Assembly (NCBI GenBank): GCA_001969505.1
Contig: LSSK01000448.1
Coordinates: 1-26,091 of the forward strand
Length of the DNA: 26,091 nucleotides
Reading direction: 5' to 3'
Origin: Zancudomyces culisetae
Lineage: Eukaryota > Kickxellomycota > Harpellomycetes > Harpellales > Legeriomycetaceae
The notes under the pieces are model-generated. The model was not told the origin of the DNA, searched no databases, and worked only from the letters and a program-made list of their open reading frames with translations. This document shows positions 18,860 through 26,091 of the stretch, piece by piece. Position 1 is the stretch's first letter, and each line of letters opens with the position of its first letter. A program made the translations under genes and the position numbers.

Positions 18860-19753
18860 ATAGGTATATTTACAGCAAAGTGTGAATTGAATATTTAAAT
18901 ATACAAAATATTTACAAAAAATTGTTTTAATAATGGATGGTTACCGCCTAATTGATATACATTTCGATCCTGCTTTCGATTGTAGTAAAATATTGGAAGT
19001 ATTTTTGCATTCATCTCTTATTATAAAAGTTAATCGCTAGGTCCTGAGAAAATAACAACCTTGTATCGTGGAATAGTATAATAGAATATCTGTCCCAAAA
19101 AATATATATACTGTGGATTTAACAGGCAAAGTGAACCATGGTCAGTGATATTTTCAATCTCTCAAAGCCCAGTTTATCGTATAGCAAATACTGTTGCTCA
19201 ATTATTTAGGTAGTCTATACATGGAAAATTTCCTTCTCTTTATGGATCTAAATTGAGGTACAAGTAGGTTCAGCACCTGTTAGCTTCTTGAAAGATGTTT
19301 TTCGTTGCTATAATTAAGCTGGAAAATCAACTTTTAGAGCACCCAAAGTATTGACAAAAATATATTTGGCAAGCCATCTTTATTTGCCTCTTGTAAGTGC
19401 ACACGTTATTAGGCCAATTGGAATTTACCTAAATTTCATTCGGTGGGTAACCGAACAATTAGGCACTTTTTCCTACTCTATCAAATAAGCCAGAAAAGAT
19501 GGCCAATTGATGAGAACCTGCTTATGGGTTATGTGTTGTAAACAATTGGAGTGGGTAGCCCATGATTTCCTATTGAATAGGTCTTGACCATTGTGTACCT
19601 AGCCTAAATCTAAACAATTTATTTATGCAAAAGCAATGTGTAAAGCCCAGGTCAAGGGAAATGAATGGGACTAACAATACGCAAAAAGCACGAACATGAA
19701 AAGAGAGGGAAAAAAAAAAGAAAACAAAGAGAAAATAGTAACACACAGGTTGG
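18860..19753. other. Region between the P5 ATPase stop and YND1
   Basis: The two genes run in the same direction on the minus strand. Apart from the possible YND1 first exon there is no gene. The DNA is AT-rich with several CCAAT boxes (around 19412 and 19501) and a 13-base palindrome CCTATTGAATAGG at 19569-19581. An A9 run near 19710 lies just past the ATPase stop. Confidence 0.5.
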
Positions 19754-22700
19754 TTAAAGCTTAACTACAGATTTTTTGGATCTAAAGTTTGGACGAAGCT
19801 TTCCCACCAACCTTCCAATAAACCCGTTAACAACAAGATATTCGTAACAAAATACTACAACCGAGTTTGCAACTGCATAACCCCAAACTACCCACCTGTA
19901 ATTTTTAGGATACACGTTGTGTCCAATGGGAGAGTTGTAAGTGAAGATGTGGAACTTGGGTACAGGATAGCCCAGAGACTCCAAAACAGCAGGATCTCCG
20001 CAGTTGACACGGAACAAGCAGCCAAGAGGGTTTGGATCAGCAATGGCGATGTAAGAGAGAACGCCAAGAAAGGCAAAATACAAAATAACCAGGATGTAAT
20101 TATAGATCCAGGCGCGTCGGTAGCGATAACCGAGGTTGAAGGTTCCAGCAGCATTGACAAACTGGAACAACAGAGTGATGGTCAGAGTTTCGGCTTCGTA
20201 GTTATCACCAAGCAGCCACCAAAGGGCGGTATCAATACTGCTGGAATCAAACTCGTTGCATCTAAACCATGACTGTTGGAAAAGCATAAAGAACGCAAAG
20301 CATATGAATATCAGATTAATAATAACCTGGCCCACTGTTGAGTAAAAAGTGTTCGAGTCCAACAAACGTGCAGTGGGTCTGAATGGAGAGAGCTTCTTGG
20401 CAGCCTTTGACTGAGTTATAGCAAAGAGTAGACCTACAGCAATCAGGGAATCGATAAAAATCCATACGGATTCGGGAACAATGACAGTAAAGTAGAATTG
20501 GAATAGTTCAAGCCAGGCCATAGTTTCACCATACATAATCAAAAACTTGTATGCAGCCATAGAGGTGGCGAGAGCAGCTCTACCCTGGAGCATCAGTCGT
20601 ACGCATGAAAAAATAGATCTGTTGGAGGAGGAGAATGGAGAGACTATAGAGGCTTCGGATTCAGAAAGTGCAATGCCAACATGTGCAGCTCGCAAAGCAC
20701 CACAATCATTTCCACCATCCCCACACATTGCAGTGACATTCTTTTCCATAAACATCTTTACAGTTGAAACTTTGCCGTCAGGGGTCATTCTGGAAAATAT
20801 TCGAATGTCATATAGATAGTCACGGATCTTGTCGGTGGAAATCAAGTAATCAAAGGAAGCGGCTGTAACTGCAAGGTCTAGCTTAGATGACCTTCTGGTA
20901 ACAAGATCAACCGACTTGTTTTCTGCATACTCAACACGTTCTCTTTCAGCACTCAAAAGAGCATCGATATCTTCGACTAGCTCCCTTGACGGATACTTTC
21001 GCCAAACAAGCACAGGTTCATTAGAATCCTTCACATGTTCCATATCACCCAGCACCACTTGTGAATCTTGGGGAACCATTCCACTTGCTCTGCCAATATA
21101 TATTCCTGTCAGTGCATTGTCACCAGTAATCATAACACATCTGATGTTGCCGTTCTTCAGCTCGCCCAATGCTTCTGCTGTATCATCCTTGAGCTTATTG
21201 CGGAACATCAATAAAAGATTCAGTGATACTCCAGACTCCAACTCATCCCTAGACATGCAGTTCAGCGCTGAAAAGTCTTCAACAGGTCCGAGATCCTTGT
21301 GCGCCATTGCCAAAACATAACATCCTTCTGAAGCCCATTTTGCAGCCACTTCGTCATAGTTTGAAGGTAAGCTTGAAGGACTGGATATTTTTTTCAATCT
21401 CTCGAACGAACCCTTAACATATACATGTACGTGGTTGGTATCAGGGTCAAGAACAGCAACCGACATGCTCTGTCTGGCATGCTCAAATTCAAAGCGCTTG
21501 ACAACATGAACTACTTTGCGTGGAAGATTTGTTTTCTCTGAATGATTGTCCATAATTGGTGAAATCAATGTATCAAGATATTTAACACCATTAGATTCTT
21601 CAGTTTCTGAACCTGTGGTCTTGGGAAGTATTTCCCACTCGGTTACTCGGAATTGTTCGACATCTACTGGATTTCCAATTGGTGTGTTTCCCACAACTGC
21701 AACTGCGTGGCATGTTGCCAATCCGATCTGCGAAATCTGACTAAGCTGTGTAAGGTCCTCATGTGACACTCCAAATTCTGGAACTCCGCTATCTCCAGAC
21801 AAAACAGCAATATCCTGGGCTGAACTGAACTCTAGCCCCTCCCGGGTAAGTGTTCCGGTTTTATCAAAACAGAAGACTTTGACTTTACCCGCGACCATAA
21901 TTCTTGGTAAATCTATACAGAATACCTTTTGTGCACGAAGTCTAGCTGCAGTAACAGACTGACTAATAACAAATGATGCTGGAAGTAAAGGCGACAAGAT
22001 CTGTGAAATCACAAATATTCCGTAAAACCATGAAGTAAGGTTGTATCCCATCAACCAGATAGTCAATCCAAACGCCGCACCACCCCATATCAGTAGTATG
22101 AGAATAACTATGCGAAGCTGCTCGTTAAATACAAATGAATATTGAGTTGGATAAAGAATATTTTGCACCATTTTTCCCTTGTTAGTGTTTGTACGGGTTG
22201 ACAACACCAATACTTGAGTTTGAGGTTCTAGTTTGCCATCTGTTTCAATAGCATCGCCATCAGAATCAAACAGTGCTTCCTTTTCCGCAGACTCCGACAA
22301 TTGCCTGTTGTTAAGGGCTCTGCGTCGTAAATTCTTTTCATTGAGTGTACCATTCATTTTTTCCGTTGAAGACGATTTAGATGCTGTTACGCTGCCTATA
22401 TCTGTCGCTACTGACATAGCTGGACTCGCATAGACTGAGCTTCCTGTACACTGGAGTACCGAGGTACCTGCAAATACAGTGTATATCTTTCCTGAGTTGT
22501 ACTTGTTGTAGGCAATAGGGTCGTTTTTAAGCGAGAATTTCCGTACTGGCATGGCTTCACCCGTCAAACTACTTTCATCGACAACCACCTCGCCCTTGAT
22601 TACAGCACCATCAACCATTACCTGCGACCCACTCTCGAGTGAAATGATATCTCCTGGAACAAGGTGTACGGACTCCAACTCGACCCATACTCCATCTCTC

Positions 22701-24253
22701 TTCACCTTGTAAACACCATTCTGTTCAGCTAGCTGTTTTATTCTCTTTTCAGAATTCACCTTAAGTACTGATTTTACTACTGCCGATATTATAATTACTA
22801 ATGTTTGAACACTGCCCATTTTGTAATAGTTGAAGTAGAACCATACCCAAAGGCACATCATCTGATACAAATAGAAAAATGATGCAAATTCACTACCCAA
22901 TGCCTTGAGATATGAAGGAACCTCGACTCTCACATAATTACTTCCCACATAGCCTTCCCGCTTTATGGCTTCCTCAGTAGTCAATCCGTCCTTTAGCTTC
23001 AAAAGTACGTCGTGGCTGTCACCCAAATCAAAGTTATGTGTAGAGAACGATCCGGTTTCGTTCAATACAAATCGCTCGCATCTATGTTCAAAGTATTTGA
23101 CTGGTTTTGCGTTCCCTTTTTCTATCTGCTCGGCGATCACTTTTGTTGTCATGTATGATTTGTTCAATCCCAATATGTCCTTAAATTTATTCTCTAATGT
23201 GCGCGCGAGTAATACAAATTTATTTGCACTCTCAGTCATAACTATTTCTTCGCTCTCTTCCTCTATGTGAATAAAACGTGCATCCTTTAACTGACACCGC
23301 ACTCTGTAAAAGTTGCGAACTTTTGTGTTAACCAACATTAACAATGCCAGCCACACAAGACAAACATGCCACACTGCAATGAAAAAGGCCATTGAAGTAT
23401 CTGAAGACAAAAACAATCCAAATTGGATACCATCGATCATTCCGTAGTAATCCAACACATTCACCAATAGTAGTGACACCAGACCTAACGTGGAAACTAC
23501 TAGGTAGATAAAAGAAAATGTGCCCACAATGTTGCTTTTATACCCTACAAGCCCCATCTTCTTTTCCTTGAGTGTAAAGCCATCCACGGATGTGTATACC
23601 TGTTTGCTAGTCTTCACACTCTTCTCCAGCGCCTTTTTAAATGGATACCAAAACATGTTTACAGCGACAAAGAGTGATGCACAGGTATAGATAGCGATAT
23701 AAATAGGTTCTTTGAAAGTAAATCGTGGACTAGGTACCTCGGGGCATACAAGAAATTCATAATTCATCTGGTTATCAGCACTCCATTCAGGAATAAAAGT
23801 ACCGATCGTATCCACGGTCGTGCTATTGTCCACCAGGTTCCATATCTTAGCACAGGCAAGCTCGATCTGCTGAGTCTTTATTGAGGGATCAAAGTTCACA
23901 ACAGTTACTCCATCTGTTGCAGGTATACATGCCACATACTGTTGAGAGACATCGTCTGCCCCCAGTCCACATAGACACGGATTCTCTATACCGCTACAAT
24001 CCTTGCTACATGTTCCATCGAGGCATCTTTTGTGTCCTGTATCTTCACATGGCAAATTTGGATTTAGATTTTTAGGACATAGTTCCGCACTTTTCGCACA
24101 AAGCCCGGGGCAAGCCAAACCTTGTCTTGTAAGTAACGGGCATAAATCCCCATTTACATCATATTTGTTTGGCGTATTGAACGCTGGGTATCCCTTAACT
24201 AACCCTAGCGCGCCAAAAAACAACGAAAGTTGTAGTAAATCCGTAACAAACAT
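19754..24253 (-). CDS. P5-type transport ATPase with Cys-rich lumenal N-terminus
   Basis: This 1499-aa P-type ATPase starts at ATG 24253. Residues 1-21 form a signal peptide. Residues 38-170 carry 13 cysteines (CPGLC at 48-52, CSKDC, CLCG), predicted to lie in the lumen or outside. Membrane helices follow near 182-205 and 243-305. The actuator loop has TGEA with catalytic E566. The phosphorylation motif CFDKTGTLT has D797, with nucleotide-binding KGSFERL, then MITGDN near 1045 and the hinge GDGGND with D1179. Several helices fill residues 1220-1480. The sequences VFCIDLPRI before DKTGT and SESEASIVSPF after the hinge are of P5B type, the group of Ypk9 and the polyamine exporter ATP13A2. A strict Ypk9 assignment is doubtful: the helix-4 motif is SPLLPAS (754-760) rather than PPALPA, and Ypk9 lacks this ectodomain. 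All catalytic residues are intact. A role in polyamine or cation transport in a vacuolar or endosomal membrane is inferred from the family. Confidence 0.92.
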   Translation of the reverse strand: MFVTDLLQLSLFFGALGLVKGYPAFNTPNKYDVNGDLCPLLTRQGLACPGLCAKSAELCPKNLNPNLPCEDTGHKRCLDGTCSKDCSGIENPCLCGLGADDVSQQYVACIPATDGVTVVNFDPSIKTQQIELACAKIWNLVDNSTTVDTIGTFIPEWSADNQMNYEFLVCPEVPSPRFTFKEPIYIAIYTCASLFVAVNMFWYPFKKALEKSVKTSKQVYTSVDGFTLKEKKMGLVGYKSNIVGTFSFIYLVVSTLGLVSLLLVNVLDYYGMIDGIQFGLFLSSDTSMAFFIAVWHVCLVWLALLMLVNTKVRNFYRVRCQLKDARFIHIEEESEEIVMTESANKFVLLARTLENKFKDILGLNKSYMTTKVIAEQIEKGNAKPVKYFEHRCERFVLNETGSFSTHNFDLGDSHDVLLKLKDGLTTEEAIKREGYVGSNYVRVEVPSYLKALGSEFASFFYLYQMMCLWVWFYFNYYKMGSVQTLVIIISAVVKSVLKVNSEKRIKQLAEQNGVYKVKRDGVWVELESVHLVPGDIISLESGSQVMVDGAVIKGEVVVDESSLTGEAMPVRKFSLKNDPIAYNKYNSGKIYTVFAGTSVLQCTGSSVYASPAMSVATDIGSVTASKSSSTEKMNGTLNEKNLRRRALNNRQLSESAEKEALFDSDGDAIETDGKLEPQTQVLVLSTRTNTNKGKMVQNILYPTQYSFVFNEQLRIVILILLIWGGAAFGLTIWLMGYNLTSWFYGIFVISQILSPLLPASFVISQSVTAARLRAQKVFCIDLPRIMVAGKVKVFCFDKTGTLTREGLEFSSAQDIAVLSGDSGVPEFGVSHEDLTQLSQISQIGLATCHAVAVVGNTPIGNPVDVEQFRVTEWEILPKTTGSETEESNGVKYLDTLISPIMDNHSEKTNLPRKVVHVVKRFEFEHARQSMSVAVLDPDTNHVHVYVKGSFERLKKISSPSSLPSNYDEVAAKWASEGCYVLAMAHKDLGPVEDFSALNCMSRDELESGVSLNLLLMFRNKLKDDTAEALGELKNGNIRCVMITGDNALTGIYIGRASGMVPQDSQVVLGDMEHVKDSNEPVLVWRKYPSRELVEDIDALLSAERERVEYAENKSVDLVTRRSSKLDLAVTAASFDYLISTDKIRDYLYDIRIFSRMTPDGKVSTVKMFMEKNVTAMCGDGGNDCGALRAAHVGIALSESEASIVSPFSSSNRSIFSCVRLMLQGRAALATSMAAYKFLIMYGETMAWLELFQFYFTVIVPESVWIFIDSLIAVGLLFAITQSKAAKKLSPFRPTARLLDSNTFYSTVGQVIINLIFICFAFFMLFQQSWFRCNEFDSSSIDTALWWLLGDNYEAETLTITLLFQFVNAAGTFNLGYRYRRAWIYNYILVILYFAFLGVLSYIAIADPNPLGCLFRVNCGDPAVLESLGYPVPKFHIFTYNSPIGHNVYPKNYRWVVWGYAVANSVVVFCYEYLVVNGFIGRLVGKLRPNFRSKKSVVKL

Positions 24254-24363
24254 GTTGTAGGTGTATCGAATGCGAAATTTTCAAGCCCAGATTAGTTTTT
24301 TTTTGCTTTTCACCTTCCTTATCTTCTTGTTTTTTGTTAGATATGAAAGCCGAGTATTCCGAT

Positions 24364-24370
24364 GTTTATA
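24364..24370 (-). promoter_or_regulatory. TATA-like element for the P5 ATPase gene
   Basis: The minus strand reads TATAAAC at 24370-24364, about 110 bases upstream of the ATG at 24253. The spacing is reasonable; the last base is off the consensus. Confidence 0.3.
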
Positions 24371-25671
24371 CCAAAAATTAAGGTTTGTACCTCTAGTCTA
24401 TTAAGAAGAAAAATGTTGGTGTTTTGGGCATTTAAGCAAAGTTAGTTATCAGGAGCCAGAAAGCAACATTATCCTTCATGTGAAAATATTGATTCGCAAA
24501 AAATAGAAAAGTTAAAGCTACGGATATCTCTCAATATGTGTTGGCTATAAATGCACCAGCTCTTTTCCCTTCTATTCCCCTTTCTTCTAGTACTAGATGG
24601 CTTTTTCTAATGGGCTTATTTATCTTGAGTGTTACTAAATTGCTAATGGTAGTAAATCAATTCGGAAATTGCTATTTCAGATGAACATTTAGAAAAAAAA
24701 TTTTTTTCATCATCAATAACAAATTTGGATATTAACCAATTTGATGAAAATATGTTGGTAATTACCAGTTTAACGAAAAAAATAAACAAATAAACAAATA
24801 CCAATCCAAAATGGCCAGTTACTAATGGAAAAGTCATGGGCCAATAATAATAAAACCCATCAATTATTGGAAATCACCAAATTCCACTTTCCTTTCGCTT
24901 TTTTTCACTTAAAAACTCCAACTTCCTCCCCCTCCCCGTTTCACCTGCACCTCTCCCTTTTTTACTTGCAATTTCCTGGCCTCTATTTTTCGTTAGTTAA
25001 AACCCTAACCGTAATTTCTTATCTCAGCCTGTTCCGATAGGCATCAAATTTGAATGATCAAACCAACAGGAAAATATCCACCCCTCTCCACCTCTCAACT
25101 ACAGTGTATTCTCAAATTTTGTAGCGTTTTTGTGGCTCGGTTTGCAAGTGCATTAGAATTGTTTACATCAATTTAATAAAGACAATTTCAATATGTTTTT
25201 TGTGTTAATGAAAAACGCTATGTACCATTTGTTCACATGTGCTTGACCAAAAACCACAAAAGATTATTGGGAGGATTAGAAACCGGAATTTAGTTCAAAA
25301 AACGTAACTATTATTTTATACCAAATCAGCGTGATAACACACATCAGCGTTGATATGAAATAGAAAGAGTGGAATAAGATTTTCTGAGTATTGGCACGGA
25401 GACAGCCAAACACAGGGCCCTGCCTAGTTTGGTCGCAAAATAAAAATAAAGTGTATTAGATAAAAATGATTTCCATTTGAAAACAAAGTAACGAGTAATT
25501 AACAAGCTGACTACAAAAGTTGGTTATAGTAGTGGCACTACTATAAAAGAAAAACGGTAAGGTAGGATAAAACAAGGTAAGGTACGTATGTGATGGTACC
25601 CGGATCTACACTTGCAGTCAAGAAGTATACACGCTTGTATGCGTCAGAGGTAGCGATAACCATATTTTGGT

Positions 25672-25698
25672 ACCAATACCAATACCAATACCAATACC
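25672..25698 (+). repeat. ACCAAT x4 tandem repeat
   Basis: Four exact hexamer copies followed by a partial fifth. Each unit contains CCAAT, the core recognised by the HAP complex in yeasts, so the array could bind it; it may equally be a neutral microsatellite. Confidence 0.8.
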
Positions 25699-26091
25699 CC
25701 TCATCGTTCTGTAGATAGAATGCATATTTTAGTCACGTTGTTTGTGGTGTACTGGAAAATACTGACACGTAACATACTTCACAGTGATGAGTGGAACAGT
25801 AGACTACTTTCAGACTATTTGTGCGACATCTCCTTGGGCTAGAACGCTAAATACATGACTGCGAATCGTACATGTGTTGAACAGAACTGCTTAACCTCTG
25901 GCCAATAGCATAAACTTAATACCAATTCTAGATGCTTGTTTTTGTACCAATTCAAAAAAAAATTCTTTAAATGTAATTTGTGGTGTTCCCCAACTTTTAC
26001 TGCATATTTACAGAGATTAAAATTACTTCATATTCTTACTCTGTATTTTCACAAGTGCACCGCTTTCTTTACCACAACCAAATGGTAGAAA

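Larger units (their letters stand above)
24254..26091. other. Non-coding right end of the window
   Basis: These 1.84 kb lie upstream of the P5 ATPase and reach the window edge. No credible gene is present; the longest ATG frame (24825-25040, 71 codons) looks like chance. There is a pyrimidine-rich tract at about 24915-24962, a TATAAAT at 24546-24552 on the plus strand with no gene following, and an ACCAAT repeat near 25672. The left part must hold the ATPase promoter. Confidence 0.5.

Noticed and set aside
19754-24253. Assignment to SPF1 (P5A ATPase)
   Set aside because: The helix-4 motif lacks the acidic residue of P5A enzymes, and VFCID before the DKTGT motif and the SESEAS-type motif after the hinge are of P5B type.
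24546-25040. TATAAAT at 24546 on the plus strand followed by ATG frames, including 71 codons at 24825-25040
   Set aside because: The first ATG after the TATA-like site gives only 13 codons, and the 71-codon frame is a low-complexity pyrimidine tract translation with no family features.

Overview
The window looks like nuclear DNA of an ascomycete budding yeast (Saccharomycotina). It is AT-rich, most genes lack introns, and leaders upstream of start codons are A-rich. It carries the pentafunctional AROM gene, a YND1-type Golgi apyrase, a P5-type ATPase and two small GPI-anchored cell-surface proteins. CTG codons fall at conserved leucines of AROM (codons 171 and 316), so CTG reads as Leu here and the CUG-Ser/CUG-Ala clades are unlikely. 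One gene has a 104-nt intron with a GTATGT donor. The intergenic spaces (up to 2 kb) are long for a yeast. I cannot name the species; a lineage outside the CUG clade and Saccharomycetaceae is a guess.

Layout, left to right. 1-1040: AT-rich DNA upstream of ARO1. 1041-6383 (+): ARO1, five shikimate-pathway activities in one polypeptide. 6864-9922 (+): a spliced gene for a low-complexity Ser/Asn/Asp-rich protein of 984 aa that I do not recognise. 10158-11549 (-): an unrecognised protein with a signal peptide, a basic/acidic middle and a C-terminal hydrophobic block; it converges on the previous gene. 11550-13531: a 2-kb non-coding space between divergent genes. 13532-14038 (+) and 15689-16315 (+): two small secreted GPI-type proteins sharing one eight-cysteine pattern, separated by 1.65 kb without a gene. 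16814-18769 (-): YND1-like apyrase whose reading frame stays open upstream of its first ATG and encodes an apparent membrane anchor. 19754-24253 (-): a 1499-aa P5-type ATPase with a Cys-rich lumenal N-terminus. 24254-26091: non-coding apart from small repeats.

How they fit together: ARO1 is cytosolic amino-acid biosynthesis and stands alone functionally. From 10 kb rightward every gene enters the secretory pathway: a membrane protein of unknown role, two cell-surface proteins, a Golgi nucleotidase supporting glycosylation, and an endomembrane/vacuolar transport ATPase. Chromosomal neighbourhood is weak evidence of joint function in yeasts, so I do not claim a pathway. The items most worth attention are the GPI paralogue pair, the divergent P5 ATPase, the unresolved YND1 N-terminus, the two orphan proteins and a strong strand-composition switch inside ARO1.
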